Position numbers and translations under genes: made by a program. The notes beneath the pieces were generated by a model. It made no database searches. It was given only the letters and a program-made list of their open reading frames with translations, and was not told where the DNA came from. DNA of 64,000 nucleotides from Candidatus Saccharibacteria bacterium CG_4_10_14_0_2_um_filter_52_9 (GTDB lineage Bacteria > Actinomycetota > Acidimicrobiia > Acidimicrobiales > RAAP-2): assembly GCA_903970515.1 (NCBI GenBank), contig CAJCJA010000002.1, positions 19,195 to 83,194 on the forward strand, given 5' to 3'. How positions within the stretch are numbered: position 1 is the stretch's first letter; each line of letters begins with the position of its first letter. Positions 15,863 through 26,205 of the stretch are shown piece after piece.

Positions 15863-18458
15863 CGTGATCAAGACGACGGTCACCCTCAACGTGAATGGTC
15901 GCCCCATAGAGGTCAAACCCGGCGAGCTCCTGATCGAGGCTTGCGAACAGGCGGGCGACTACATCCCTCGATTCTGTTATCACCCGCGCATGGAACCCGT
16001 CGGGATGTGTCGCATGTGTCTCGTCGAAGTCGACGGTCCACGGGGGGCGACCCTACAGCCTGCGTGCTACATCCACGTGACTGACGGCATGAACGTGACG
16101 ACGAACTCCGAGAAGGTGAAAAAGGCCCAGGACGGTGTCTTGGAGTTCCTCCTCGCGAATCACCCGCTCGATTGTCCCGTCTGTGACAAGGGCGGCGAAT
16201 GCCCCCTCCAGGATCAGACCCTCACGCACGGTTCGGGTGAGACGCGATTCATCGAGGAGAAGCGACACTTCGTCAAGCCCATTGAGATCGGCAAGTTGGT
16301 GCTCCTCGACCGCGAACGCTGCATTCAGTGCGCGCGCTGCACTCGATTCTCCGACGAGGTCGCAGGCGACACCGAGATCGCCTTTTCCGGACGTGGTGAC
16401 CTGATCGAAGTCGCCCCCTCGCCGACGAAGCCCTTCGACTCGGTGTTTTCGGGCAACACGGTCCAGATCTGTCCGGTCGGTGCGTTGACCGCGAAGCCTT
16501 ATCGCTTCAGCGCTCGTCCCTGGGACCTCGAGCAGGTCGAGAGCACTTGTACGACGTGTGCGGTGGGGTGTCGCGTCGCGGTCCAATCCTCGGGTAACCG
16601 GCTGACACGAATCCTCGGCGTCGACAGTGACCCCGTCAATCACGGTTGGCTCTGCGACAAGGGACGTTTCAGTCTCGACTCGATCGACGGCAATGAGGAG
16701 TCGCGTGACCTGCTGTCCGCCGCCACGCGCATCAGCCAGCCGCTACTGCGCGAGAACGGCGTCCTTAAGGAAGTGACGTGGGACGAGGCCCTCGAAGCAG
16801 CGGCGTCGATTCTGCGAAACGCGGCGCAATCGAGCGACGGCGTCGGTGCGGTCGGGGGTGCGTCGCTCACCAATGAAGGGGCCTTCGCGTGGGAGCGACT
16901 CGTGCGCGGTGTCCTCGGCAGTGAGCACCTTGACGCGCAATTCGGCGACGGTCTCGACCCTGTCGTGCTGCAGGCACTGCCCAAGGCGACGATCGACGAA
17001 GCGGCTGCGGCGAAGACGATCGTCACGCTGACGGGTGATTTGCGCGAAGAGCTGCCCGTGTTGTTCTTGCGTTTGCGCGAGAACATCGTGCGCCAAAACA
17101 GCGCTCTGATCGAATTTGGCTTCGGGCCGTCCGCGCTACGTTCGCTCGCGCGCGTGTCGCTCGCGATCCGACCGGGCGAAGCGCACCTCGCGGCGCGTGC
17201 GTTGTGCGACGGCAGCGACGCGCCCAAGGGAGCGATCTTCACGAACGAGGAGCTCGAGGAGGCTCGACAGCACATAGGCGACAGCGGCGAGGGCGTCGTC
17301 TTCGTCGTCGGGCGAGCAAATCTCGCGGAGGACTCCTCGGTACTCGAGGAGGCGATTCGTCGCTTCGCCGAGCGCTACCCGAACGCGACGTTCCTCGTCG
17401 CGCTGCGACGCGCCAACGTGATGGGCGCCCTCGACATGGGTCTCGCCCCACGCCTTCGCCCCGGCCGCGGGGTCGACGTGGCTGCCTCGGGACGTGACAC
17501 CCTCGACCAACTCGCGGCCCTGCGCGATGGCGAGCAAAAGGCACTGCTTGTGCTCGGCGGGTGCCTCATCGGCAACGTCGCCGACGCCCCGGCCGCGAGA
17601 GCCGCGTTGGAGAAGGCCGACGTGATCGCGGTGACGGGTCACGGCGGCGCCACCCTCGCCTACGCGTCGGTGGTGCTGCCCGCCGCGGTGCAGCACGAGC
17701 GTCGCGGCACGGTCACCAACATCGAAGGTCGCGTCAGCGCCGTGACGCCCAAGATCGTCGCGCCCGGTTCCGCGTGGCCCGATGTCGCGATCGCGGCGGA
17801 GCTCGCCGAGTTGTTGGGACAGAGTATTGGACTCACCTCGGTCGAACAAGCGGCCAAGGCCATCGAGGAGACGACCGGGTACCCGGCGCTCTCGGTGATG
17901 AACGACGAGCTGCACGACGGCGTCGTGGTCGGAAGAGCGGACGCGTCGTCATTGCGTCACGCGCTCGACCCCATGGCCTTCCCCGGGATCCGCTCGACCG
18001 AGGCCGTGGGTATCGCGTCCTACACCGGTTCGACGACGACCGTGCTGGCCCACAGCTCCGGGGTGACGAAGGGCGCGTCGTTGAGTGATCTGACGAGCAG
18101 CCCCGAGATCGAGGTGGGCATCGCCGACGCGTATTCACTCACCCTGTACGCGTCGCGCCGTCTCTATGACCGCGGCATCGCAATGCAGGGTTCTCCCGCG
18201 TTGCAGCCGCTGATACCGTCGAGCGCGCTCGCCCTACACCACGTCGACCTCGATCGCTTGGGCGTCGAAAGCGGCACGGTCGTAAAGGTCACCGGCGCGA
18301 GGGGATCGATACTCTTGCCCGTCGTCCTTGACGAGCACGTCGCGCGCGGGAGCGCCGGGATCTTCGTCGGGACGTTGAATTCTTCGGGTGAGAATCCCCT
18401 CGACGTCTTGTTCGATCCGGAGCACTTGATCAGCCAAGTTCGATTGGAGACGCGATGA
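15855..18458 (+). CDS. nuoG: NADH-quinone oxidoreductase subunit G
   Basis: Large iron-sulfur subunit, 867 residues from the ATG at 15855. N1b [2Fe-2S]: Cys41, Cys52, Cys55, Cys71. The N5 site is HPLDCPVCDKGGECPLQD with its histidine ligand. N4: RCIQCARC and QICPVGAL. The extra cluster N7 is also present (STCTTCAVGC and GWLCDKG). The remaining 600 residues are the molybdopterin-oxidoreductase-like domain, which in complex I is structural and binds no molybdenum. The start lies inside the nuoF end. Confidence 0.95.
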   Translation: MTDVIKTTVTLNVNGRPIEVKPGELLIEACEQAGDYIPRFCYHPRMEPVGMCRMCLVEVDGPRGATLQPACYIHVTDGMNVTTNSEKVKKAQDGVLEFLLANHPLDCPVCDKGGECPLQDQTLTHGSGETRFIEEKRHFVKPIEIGKLVLLDRERCIQCARCTRFSDEVAGDTEIAFSGRGDLIEVAPSPTKPFDSVFSGNTVQICPVGALTAKPYRFSARPWDLEQVESTCTTCAVGCRVAVQSSGNRLTRILGVDSDPVNHGWLCDKGRFSLDSIDGNEESRDLLSAATRISQPLLRENGVLKEVTWDEALEAAASILRNAAQSSDGVGAVGGASLTNEGAFAWERLVRGVLGSEHLDAQFGDGLDPVVLQALPKATIDEAAAAKTIVTLTGDLREELPVLFLRLRENIVRQNSALIEFGFGPSALRSLARVSLAIRPGEAHLAARALCDGSDAPKGAIFTNEELEEARQHIGDSGEGVVFVVGRANLAEDSSVLEEAIRRFAERYPNATFLVALRRANVMGALDMGLAPRLRPGRGVDVAASGRDTLDQLAALRDGEQKALLVLGGCLIGNVADAPAARAALEKADVIAVTGHGGATLAYASVVLPAAVQHERRGTVTNIEGRVSAVTPKIVAPGSAWPDVAIAAELAELLGQSIGLTSVEQAAKAIEETTGYPALSVMNDELHDGVVVGRADASSLRHALDPMAFPGIRSTEAVGIASYTGSTTTVLAHSSGVTKGASLSDLTSSPEIEVGIADAYSLTLYASRRLYDRGIAMQGSPALQPLIPSSALALHHVDLDRLGVESGTVVKVTGARGSILLPVVLDEHVARGSAGIFVGTLNSSGENPLDVLFDPEHLISQVRLETR

Positions 18459-19687
18459 ATCCGTTGCTCGCTCTTTCGGACCCGCTCTTTGACCACGGCG
18501 TCACGGGCGTCATTATCTTGATCGTGCTCATCAAGATCGTGGTGGGATTTGGTGCGTTGATGAACGCCGTCATCTTGATGATTTGGTTCGAGCGCAAGGC
18601 CATCTCGGACATGCAGAGTCGCATTGGTCCCCAGCGATGGGGTCCGTTCGGTCTGTTGCAGACCATGGCGGACGGGCTCAAATTGATGGGCAAAGAGGAC
18701 CTCATTCCCGCCGAGGCTGATCGATTCGTCTTCAAGTTGGCGCCCTTCCTCGTGGTGATCCCCGCCTTCATCACTTTCGCCATCGTGCCTATCGGCGGAA
18801 CGATGCATATCGCTGGTCACGTCGTGCAATTGCAAATGGCGAATCCGCCGATGGGCATCTTGTTGATGCTCGCGATGTCGGGTATCTCGGTCTACGGCGT
18901 GATGCTCGCGGGATGGTCATCGGGATCGAAGTATCCGCTCTTGTCATCGGTGCGCGCGAGCGCCCAGATGATCAGTTACGAGGCGGCCCTCGGGATGACG
19001 ATCGTCATTGTGATCCTCGTCACGGGTTCGCTCACGACCCACGACATCGTCCTATCCCAGGGTGGCAACATCCTGCACTGGAATCTGATTCGACTCGGAC
19101 TCGTGCCCTTCGCGATCTTCTTGATCGCGATCACCGCTGAACTCAACCGTCCGCCCTTTGACGTCGTCGAAGCCGAGAGCGAGCTCGTGGGTGGTTTCCA
19201 CACCGAGTACTCGTCGTTTCGCTTCGCCATTTTCTTCCTCGCCGAGTTCATGAACACGATCACGATGTCGGCGGTGATGGTGACGTTGTTCTTCGGCGGT
19301 CCCGCGGGATGGGTGCCTCCCGTCGCGCACCTCAAGTGGATATTTCCGATTCTGTGGTTCCTCATCAAGACGACCATCTTCTGCTTCTGTTACATCTGGT
19401 TCCGCGCCGCGTTGCCGAGATTCCGTTACGACCAACTCATGGACTTGGGCTGGAAGCGGCTGATACCGCTCAGCCTTGGTTGGATGTTGATCGTGGCGGG
19501 ATTCTTGATCTCGTGGCGCTGGGGTCTGCTCATGGGTAGCGTCGTGATCTTCGCGTGGCTCGTGCTGACGCGGGCGTTCGAACTCGGAAAGACGCGCGAA
19601 TCCGGACCCGAGCGGGTGCTCCCAACGATTGGCCAACGTCCCATACCGGGATCGGTCATACGAAAAATGAGCGAAGGGGATTCGTGA
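18455..19687 (+). CDS. nuoH: NADH-quinone oxidoreductase subunit H
   Basis: Membrane subunit at the junction with the peripheral arm that forms part of the quinone chamber. 410 residues with eight or more hydrophobic helices. Diagnostic segments: WFERKAISDMQSRIGPQRWG, GLLQTMADGLKL, and AELNRPPFDVVEAESELVGG with TEYSSFRFA. ATGA overlap with nuoG. The C-terminal 45 residues are polar. Confidence 0.95.
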   Translation: MNPLLALSDPLFDHGVTGVIILIVLIKIVVGFGALMNAVILMIWFERKAISDMQSRIGPQRWGPFGLLQTMADGLKLMGKEDLIPAEADRFVFKLAPFLVVIPAFITFAIVPIGGTMHIAGHVVQLQMANPPMGILLMLAMSGISVYGVMLAGWSSGSKYPLLSSVRASAQMISYEAALGMTIVIVILVTGSLTTHDIVLSQGGNILHWNLIRLGLVPFAIFLIAITAELNRPPFDVVEAESELVGGFHTEYSSFRFAIFFLAEFMNTITMSAVMVTLFFGGPAGWVPPVAHLKWIFPILWFLIKTTIFCFCYIWFRAALPRFRYDQLMDLGWKRLIPLSLGWMLIVAGFLISWRWGLLMGSVVIFAWLVLTRAFELGKTRESGPERVLPTIGQRPIPGSVIRKMSEGDS

Positions 19688-20463
19688 TGGCCAGTCCCTT
19701 CAAGTTCTTCAGTGGCTTTAACCTCACGCTTCGCCACATCGCTCGGCCGACGGTGACGACGAGTTACCCGCAAGCCAAGCGTGCGAAGCAGCCGCGACAA
19801 CATGGTCGCCACGTGCTCAATCGTTACGAGGACGGGATGGAGAAGTGCATTGGTTGTGAGTTGTGCGCCGGGGTGTGTCCGGTCAACTGCATCTACGTGC
19901 GCGGACTGGACAATCCTCCCGACCACCCGGTGAGTCCCGGTGAGCGCTACGGCTACGTCTACGAGATCAACTATTTGCGCTGCATCCACTGTGACTTGTG
20001 CGTCGAGGCGTGTCCCACGCAAGCGATCACCGAGTCCAAGATGTTCGAGTTCTCCTTCACCAATCGTGCCGACGCCATCTACACCAAGGCCGAACTGCTC
20101 GTCGACGACCAGGGCAACCCGCAGCGTCTGCCCTGGGAGGACTGGCGAAGCGGCGAAGCGGCGATGACCGGCGGCTGGATGCGCGCGACGTCACCCGCGG
20201 GTGACGCGTCCTTCGAAGGCGTCGTGCAATGGACTGCGGACCTTGGCGAAGGCGTGCGCGCACCCGAAGCCGGTCAATCCGAGCATCGCGACGACGCGGC
20301 GACGGGATCAAAGCAGATTCGCGAGGTCTTCTATCGGCACCTCCAACCCGAGGACGTGCCGCTTGATCGGCGCGGCCTGCAAGGACTGGTACGCCACGCG
20401 CGAGAGAAGATGCCCACCGCGATGTTGGAGCGCCTCCCTCGTCGTCACAGGGAGGACCAGTGA
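19687..20463 (+). CDS. nuoI: NADH-quinone oxidoreductase subunit I
   Basis: Ferredoxin-like subunit with clusters N6a and N6b. 258 residues, longer than the usual 160-220 because of an acidic/polar C-terminal tail after about residue 165. Two complete 4Fe-4S motifs: CIGCELCAGVCPVNC and CIHCDLCVEACPTQA. The ATG at 19687, six bases after AAGGGGA, is better placed than the overlapping GTG at 19684. Confidence 0.93.
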   Translation: MASPFKFFSGFNLTLRHIARPTVTTSYPQAKRAKQPRQHGRHVLNRYEDGMEKCIGCELCAGVCPVNCIYVRGLDNPPDHPVSPGERYGYVYEINYLRCIHCDLCVEACPTQAITESKMFEFSFTNRADAIYTKAELLVDDQGNPQRLPWEDWRSGEAAMTGGWMRATSPAGDASFEGVVQWTADLGEGVRAPEAGQSEHRDDAATGSKQIREVFYRHLQPEDVPLDRRGLQGLVRHAREKMPTAMLERLPRRHREDQ

Positions 20464-21035
20464 TGATCGCGACGAGTTACGCCGTGCCCAGCATCATCGT
20501 CTTCGTCGGCGCGGCGATCATCATCATCGTCGGCGCCCTTGGTGTCATCACGTTCAAGAATCCCGTGCACTGCGCCCTTAGTTTGATCATGACGTTGTTC
20601 GGGGTCGCCATCGCGTTCATCGCCCAACAGGCTGACTTCCTCGCGGCGGTGCAGATCATCGTCTACGCCGGTGCGATCGTCGTACTGTTCTTGTTCGTCA
20701 TCATGTTCCTTGGCGTCGATCGCACTGATCACGTGCACGTCGAGCCCCTCGTCGCTCAGCGACCGCTCGCGGCGCTCGGCGTCGTGATCACGCTGGGCGG
20801 CCTCGTGGCCCTGATGGCGCAGTCGCACTGGGTGACCGGTGTGATGTCGGCGTCCACGGACGGCAAGCCGCTCGAGAGTGGCACGGCGAACGTCCATCAA
20901 CTTGGTACCTCCGTCTTTACGACGTACCTCTTCGCCTTCGAAGCGACCGCCGCGCTGCTCGTCATCGCGGTCGTGGGTGCGGTCTTACTCGCGCGACGAG
21001 AGCGCACCCTACAAGCCGACGAGGTCGAAGTATGA
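20463..21035 (+). CDS. nuoJ: NADH-quinone oxidoreductase subunit J
   Basis: Membrane subunit of the proton-translocating arm. 190 residues, five hydrophobic helices; the third contains the conserved [19 protein letters not shown] pattern with its pi-bulge tyrosine. GGAGG at 20451-20455 sits seven bases before the ATG at 20463. Overlaps nuoI and nuoK. Confidence 0.93.
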   Translation: MIATSYAVPSIIVFVGAAIIIIVGALGVITFKNPVHCALSLIMTLFGVAIAFIAQQADFLAAVQIIVYAGAIVVLFLFVIMFLGVDRTDHVHVEPLVAQRPLAALGVVITLGGLVALMAQSHWVTGVMSASTDGKPLESGTANVHQLGTSVFTTYLFAFEATAALLVIAVVGAVLLARRERTLQADEVEV

Positions 21036-21337
21036 ACGTACCCGCGTCGTGGTATCTGATCTTGGCGGCGGTGCTTTTTGGCATTGGGGCCTTCGGGCTC
21101 TTGACGCGTCGCTCCGCGCTCATCATGTTCATGTGCATCGAGTTGATGTTGAACGCGGTCAACCTCACGTTCGTCACGTTCGCGCGCACGCTCAGTGACA
21201 TCGGAGGCCAAGCGACGGTGTTCTTCGTGATGGTCGTCGCCGCCGCCGAGGTGACGGTGGGACTCGGCATCGTGGTGGCGGTCTTTCGTCGCCGATCGTC
21301 GACGTCGGTTGACGAGCTCTCGGAGCTGAAGGGCTGA
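21032..21337 (+). CDS. nuoK: NADH-quinone oxidoreductase subunit K
   Basis: 101-residue, three-helix membrane subunit. The conserved glutamates of the proton path lie in [16 protein letters not shown] and [15 protein letters not shown]. Length and order (J-K-L) are standard. ATGA overlap with nuoJ. Confidence 0.95.
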   Translation: MNVPASWYLILAAVLFGIGAFGLLTRRSALIMFMCIELMLNAVNLTFVTFARTLSDIGGQATVFFVMVVAAAEVTVGLGIVVAVFRRRSSTSVDELSELKG

Positions 21338-21338
21338 G

Positions 21339-23210
21339 ATGGCGCACGTTTCGACGCTCATCGTGATCCTGCCGCTGCTCGGATACCTCCTCGTCCTCAT
21401 CAACGGTTCGCGGCTCACTGAACGCCAGATTGGTTACGTGGCGACCGGCGTCGTAGGGCTCAGTTTTGTCGCGTCCGTCGTGACCTTCGTCCTCTTGCTG
21501 CACCGTCATTCGCGACAAGTGACCGTGCACCTGTTCAATTGGATCGACGTCGGCACGCTGCACGTTCCCGCCGCGCTGTTGATTGATCCGCTGTCGATCA
21601 CGATGTGTCTGTTCGTGACCGGAATCTCGGCGCTCATTCACCTCTATTCGATTGGTTACATGCACGGCGAGAAGGACTATAAGAAGTTCTTCCTGTACTT
21701 GAACCTCTTCGTCTTTTCGATGCTGACCCTCGTGCTCGCGAACAACCTGGTGCTCACCTTCGTTGGCTGGGAGGGCGTTGGCGTGTGCTCGTACTGGTTG
21801 GTGAGCTACTACTTCGACCGCGACTCCGCGTCGAGCGCGGGCAAGAAGGCCTTCATCTACAACCGCGTGGGCGACGTCGGGCTCCTGCTCGCGATGTTCC
21901 TGCTCTTCTCGCGAACGGGCACCCTCACGTACGTGGGGGTCTTCGCGAGGGCCGGGTCGCTCAGCCCGACGGTCGCGACGTTGGTCGTGCTGGCCCTGTT
22001 GTTGGCGGCGACGGGAAAGAGTGCGCAGATCCCCCTGTTTAACTGGCTGCCCGACGCGATGGAGGGTCCGACCCCCGTCTCGGCGCTCATCCATGCGGCG
22101 ACCATGGTCACCGCGGGCGTCTACCTGCTCGTTCGCATGTCGCCCGTACTCGCCATTTCGTCCTCCGGTCGTTTGACGATTGCCATCATCGGCGGCGTCA
22201 CCGCTTTCGTCGCGGCGACCATCGCGACCTCGCAAAAGGACATCAAGAAGGTCCTCGCCTTTTCGACCGTATCCCAGATTGGCTACATGGTTCTCGCCGT
22301 GGGCGTCGGGGCTTACGCTGCCGCCATCTTCTTGATGGTGAGTCACGCGTTCTTCAAGGCCCTCCTCTTCCTCGGATCGGGATCGGTCATCCACGCGCTC
22401 AACGGCGAGCAGGACCTACGAAAGATGGGAGCGTTGCAACGCTTCTTGCCCCTCACGTTCCCCACGTTTCTCATCGGGTGGTTGACGATATCGGGGGTAC
22501 CTCCCTTCGCGGGGTTCTGGTCCAAGGGTGACGTGCTCACGAACGTGTTCGAGCACAACAAGATCCTTTGGGTGTTGGGCGTCGTGACGGCGATTCTGAC
22601 GGCGTACTACATGAGTCGACTCTTCGTGTTGACGTTCCGCGGTACCGAGCGCTTCCGCGAAGTGACCCACGGCCACGATCCCCACGAATCACCATGGGTC
22701 ATGACGCTGCCACTCGTGGTACTCGCGGTGTTGTCGGTGCTCGGAGGGTTGCTCGACCTGCCGTGGATCCATCACGACTCGCTCGCCGGATTCCTCAGTT
22801 CCACGTTCGGGTACGTCGCGCCGCTGCACGCCCAGAGCACGCTGAGCCAATACGGACTCGCCGCCGTCGACGTCGCGGCGGCACTGATCGGGCTCGCCGC
22901 CGCCATCTCGATCTGGCGATCGCGCACTGAGGACGAGCGCTTGACGCCGGCGTTCCTCGAGCACGTGTGGTACTGGGACGACTTCTACGACGCGACGATC
23001 GGGCGCCCGCTCGAAGAGCTCGCCGTCTTCAGTGACGTCGTCGTCGAAGACGAAGTCATCGACGGCGGTGTGATGGGCCTCGCGGTGGGCATCAGTCGCA
23101 GCGCCGAAAGTGTGCGGAAGATTCAGTCGGGCTTCGTGCGTCACTACGCCCTCGCGATGATGCTCGGTACCGCGGTACTCGTTGTCTTCCTCGTCGCGAG
23201 AGTCAGTTAG
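21339..23210 (+). CDS. nuoL: NADH-quinone oxidoreductase subunit L
   Basis: Largest antiporter-like proton-pumping subunit. 623 residues, about 15 membrane helices and the C-terminal lateral helix extension. Conserved TM5 glutamate in FVGWEGVGVCSYWLVSYY, TM7 lysine in ATGKSAQIPLFNWLPDAMEGP with PVSALIHAATMVTAGVYL, and a further lysine in SQKDIKKVLAFSTVSQIGYM. Separated from nuoK by one base and from nuoM by two. Confidence 0.95.
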   Translation: MAHVSTLIVILPLLGYLLVLINGSRLTERQIGYVATGVVGLSFVASVVTFVLLLHRHSRQVTVHLFNWIDVGTLHVPAALLIDPLSITMCLFVTGISALIHLYSIGYMHGEKDYKKFFLYLNLFVFSMLTLVLANNLVLTFVGWEGVGVCSYWLVSYYFDRDSASSAGKKAFIYNRVGDVGLLLAMFLLFSRTGTLTYVGVFARAGSLSPTVATLVVLALLLAATGKSAQIPLFNWLPDAMEGPTPVSALIHAATMVTAGVYLLVRMSPVLAISSSGRLTIAIIGGVTAFVAATIATSQKDIKKVLAFSTVSQIGYMVLAVGVGAYAAAIFLMVSHAFFKALLFLGSGSVIHALNGEQDLRKMGALQRFLPLTFPTFLIGWLTISGVPPFAGFWSKGDVLTNVFEHNKILWVLGVVTAILTAYYMSRLFVLTFRGTERFREVTHGHDPHESPWVMTLPLVVLAVLSVLGGLLDLPWIHHDSLAGFLSSTFGYVAPLHAQSTLSQYGLAAVDVAAALIGLAAAISIWRSRTEDERLTPAFLEHVWYWDDFYDATIGRPLEELAVFSDVVVEDEVIDGGVMGLAVGISRSAESVRKIQSGFVRHYALAMMLGTAVLVVFLVARVS

Positions 23211-23212
23211 TC

Positions 23213-24712
23213 ATGCATTCGTCTCTTTGGCTGAGCGCGCTTCTTGTCGTGCCATTGCTCGGATCGCTGGGCGCGATGCTCGTGCGCAAACAGCAAGGGC
23301 GCTCCTACGCGGTCGGCGTCGTGACGGCGAGTGTCGAGATGGCGCTCGGTATCGTCGTCTTCTTTCTCTACAACAACCACCTCGCCCACGCGCAGACCTT
23401 CGACTTTGCCACGCGCCACGTGCTCGCCGCGCCGCTCGGGCTCGCCTACGACGTTGCCCTCGACGGCATCTCGTTATTCCTCGTCGAGCTCACCGCGATC
23501 GTCGTGCTCCTCGCCCTGCTCGGTGGGCGCGACAAACGTCGTGAGCCGTCGTTCGTCGCGTGGTTGCTCGTGCTCACCTCGCTCACGATGGGCAGTTTCA
23601 TCGCCCACGACCTCTTAGAGTTCTTCGTCTTCTTCGAACTGACCCTAGTGCCGTGTTACTTCATCATCTCGGGCTGGGGTGGCAAGCAACGAGACTTCGC
23701 GGCACTGAAGTTCTTCCTCTACACCTTCAGTGCGTCGGCGTTCTTGCTGATCGGCGTGTTGTACCTCGGCTTCGCGCACCAGCATCAGAGCGGTGGGGCG
23801 CTCAGCTTCGCCTACGGCGTGTTGCAGTCGACCTCGATGAGTCACGCGACCGCGATCTGGCTCTTCGTCGCCTTCGCGATCGCCTTCGCCGCGAAAGCAC
23901 CCATTTGGCCGTTGCATACCTGGTCACCCGTCACATATGCCGAAGCCCCCACGGCCGGTTCCATCGAACTCTCCGCATTGTTGGCGAAACTCGGATCGTA
24001 CGGATTGTTGCGTTTCGCCGTGGGTCTCTTCCCGCTCGCCCTCGCCGACGTGCGCCCCGTGTTCTTGACCCTCGCCGTGATCGGGATCTTGTACGGTTCC
24101 TTGCTCGCCTGTACCGCGAAGGACCTCAAGCGCTTCGTCGCGTATTCGTCGCTCGCTCAGATGGGCTTCATCACACTCGGGGTCGTGTCGGGTTCACAGA
24201 TCGCGACGGTCGGCGCGGTGCTGTTGATGTTCAACCACGGCATCATCACGATTGGCTTCTTTCTGATCATTGGCTTCATCGAGCAACGTCGTGGTAGCTA
24301 CCAGGTCGCGGACCTCCAGGGTCTCCAGGGCCCCGCGCCCGTGATGGCGGGGGTCTTCACCGTCGTGATGATGGCCTCGATTGGCTTGCCTGGTCTTTCG
24401 GGCTTCGTGAGTGAGTACTTGATCCTCATCGGGACGTTCGCCGTGCACGCGTGGTGGGGGGTCGTGGGCGCCTTCGGTGTCGTGGCGGCGGCGGTCTACT
24501 TGCTCTGGGCCTACCAGCGCGTGTTCCAGGGCAAGGCGGTCGGGGCGAACGCGACGATGCCCGACGTGAACACGAAGGAACGCTGGGTGCTCGTGCCCGT
24601 CGTGGTCTTGATCGTCGCGCTCGGTGTGTTCCCCCACCCGGTGCTCGAGCGGATCACGCCTTCGGTGCACCAATTGATTGAGCACGTCGCACCGAGTGGG
24701 GTGACGAAGTGA
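23213..24712 (+). CDS. nuoM: NADH-quinone oxidoreductase subunit M
   Basis: Antiporter-like proton-pumping subunit, 499 residues, about 14 membrane helices. LEFFVFFELTLVPCYFIISG holds the conserved TM5 glutamate; AKAPIWPLHTWSPVTYAEAP holds the TM7 lysine; AKDLKRFVAYSSLAQMGF follows. GTGA overlap with nuoN. Confidence 0.95.
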   Translation: MHSSLWLSALLVVPLLGSLGAMLVRKQQGRSYAVGVVTASVEMALGIVVFFLYNNHLAHAQTFDFATRHVLAAPLGLAYDVALDGISLFLVELTAIVVLLALLGGRDKRREPSFVAWLLVLTSLTMGSFIAHDLLEFFVFFELTLVPCYFIISGWGGKQRDFAALKFFLYTFSASAFLLIGVLYLGFAHQHQSGGALSFAYGVLQSTSMSHATAIWLFVAFAIAFAAKAPIWPLHTWSPVTYAEAPTAGSIELSALLAKLGSYGLLRFAVGLFPLALADVRPVFLTLAVIGILYGSLLACTAKDLKRFVAYSSLAQMGFITLGVVSGSQIATVGAVLLMFNHGIITIGFFLIIGFIEQRRGSYQVADLQGLQGPAPVMAGVFTVVMMASIGLPGLSGFVSEYLILIGTFAVHAWWGVVGAFGVVAAAVYLLWAYQRVFQGKAVGANATMPDVNTKERWVLVPVVVLIVALGVFPHPVLERITPSVHQLIEHVAPSGVTK

Positions 24713-26205
24713 CGACGGTCCCAGTGGTGAGTTCGTCAATCACCATCCCCTCGATCCACTATCTCGCGATCTTGCCGGTGATCATCCTGCTGGGTGCGTC
24801 GGTCGTGCTCGTCTTCGCGACCGCGCTCGTGCGCACGAAGGTTACCCAGTTCGTCGCCTCCTCGGTCACGGTCGCCGCGTCGGTCGCGGTGCTCGTGGTG
24901 ACGTACTTCCAGTGGCGCTGCCTCGACTCGTCGGGGCCCTCGACGACGATCGCGCACGCCATCGTGCTCGACGGCTTCAGTGTCGTCGCGACGGGGGTCG
25001 TCGCGGTGAGTTTGTTGATGGCGACGTTGGTCGCTCACGACTGGGCGCTACGCGAGCGCATCGTGGGTGCGGAATACCAGATCCTCGCCCTCGCCGCCTC
25101 CGCGGGAGCGGTGTTGATGACCCAGGCGAACGACTTGGTCGTGATCTTTCTCGGACTCGAGATCCTCTCACTTGGTCTGTACGTGCTCGTCGCCTTCGAC
25201 CGGCATCGCCACACTTCGGCGGAGGCGGCGCTCAAGTACTTCTTGTTGGGCGGATTCGCGTCCGCGATCTTCATCTATGGGGCGGCCCTCGTCTACGGCG
25301 CGACCGGTTCCACGAACCTGTCGACGATGTCGTACTTCCTCGCGAGCAACGTGCTGACCCATCCCGGGCTGCTCTACGCCGGGTTCGCACTCTTGATCGT
25401 GGGCTTCTCCTTCAAGATCGCGGCGGTGCCGTTCCATCTCTGGTCACCCGACGTCTACGAGGGGGCGCCGACACCGGTGACGGGATTCATGGCGTCGATC
25501 GTGAAGGTCGGCGCCTTCGCCGCGTTCGTTCGGGTGCTGATCAGCGCGCTCGGTACCCAGATCGACACGTGGCGACCGATTCTGTGGGTGCTGGTGGTGC
25601 TCACGACGGTCGTGGGTGCGAGCGTCGCGTTGTTGCAGCGAAACGCCAAACGAATGCTCGCGTACTCGTCGATTAATCACGCCGGGTTCATCCTGCTCGG
25701 CATCTGGGCGGGTACGACGCGCGGCGTCGCGAGCACGCTGTTCTACATCGTCACTTACGCACCGACCGTCGTCGCGACGTTCGCCGTCGTGACCCTGGTG
25801 GGCGGGCTCGGCGACGAGAACCATTCGATTGGCGGATATCGCGGTCTCGCGCGACGCCAGCCCTGGCTTGGCGCGTCGATGTGCGTGCTGCTACTCAGTC
25901 AGCTCGGTGCGCCGCTCACTAGCGGCTTCTACGCGAAGTACTCGGTGCTCGCCTCGACGATCGACGTGGGGGGTAGTCCCCTCGCCCTGATCGCCCTCTT
26001 GAGCGCCGCGATCGCCGCGTGCTTCTATCTTCGTTGGTCGTCGGCGCTGTACTCGGATGAGCCCGTCGAGGCGACACGGATCGTCGTGCCGCTCTCGACG
26101 GGCATCGTCATCGGTGTGGGTGTCGCCATGACCTTGGTGTTCGGCATCTGGCCCGGGCCGCTCGTCACCCTCTGCCAGCACGCGACCCTGCTCTTCACTC
26201 CGTGA
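24709..26205 (+). CDS. nuoN: NADH-quinone oxidoreductase subunit N
   Basis: Third antiporter-like subunit, 498 residues, about 14 membrane helices. LVVIFLGLEILSLGLYVLVA with the TM5 glutamate, FKIAAVPFHLWSPDVYEGAP with the TM7 lysine, and NAKRMLAYSSINHAGF. Last complex I gene; its stop overlaps the GTG of the ATP-grasp gene. Confidence 0.95.
   Translation: MTTVPVVSSSITIPSIHYLAILPVIILLGASVVLVFATALVRTKVTQFVASSVTVAASVAVLVVTYFQWRCLDSSGPSTTIAHAIVLDGFSVVATGVVAVSLLMATLVAHDWALRERIVGAEYQILALAASAGAVLMTQANDLVVIFLGLEILSLGLYVLVAFDRHRHTSAEAALKYFLLGGFASAIFIYGAALVYGATGSTNLSTMSYFLASNVLTHPGLLYAGFALLIVGFSFKIAAVPFHLWSPDVYEGAPTPVTGFMASIVKVGAFAAFVRVLISALGTQIDTWRPILWVLVVLTTVVGASVALLQRNAKRMLAYSSINHAGFILLGIWAGTTRGVASTLFYIVTYAPTVVATFAVVTLVGGLGDENHSIGGYRGLARRQPWLGASMCVLLLSQLGAPLTSGFYAKYSVLASTIDVGGSPLALIALLSAAIAACFYLRWSSALYSDEPVEATRIVVPLSTGIVIGVGVAMTLVFGIWPGPLVTLCQHATLLFTP

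Noticed and set aside
20900..22400. Long reverse-strand open frames opposite nuoK-nuoL (and similar elsewhere)
   Set aside because: High-GC shadow frames; the translated sequences are Arg/His/Asp-rich with no domain, and the opposite strand holds clear complex I genes.
12889..24400. Frequent ATT-GG(C/T) for Ile-Gly despite ATC preference
   Set aside because: Hand count in nuoL and nuoM gave ATT in about half of Ile-Gly pairs, and ATT is also common before other residues; not convincing without a genome-wide codon-pair test.
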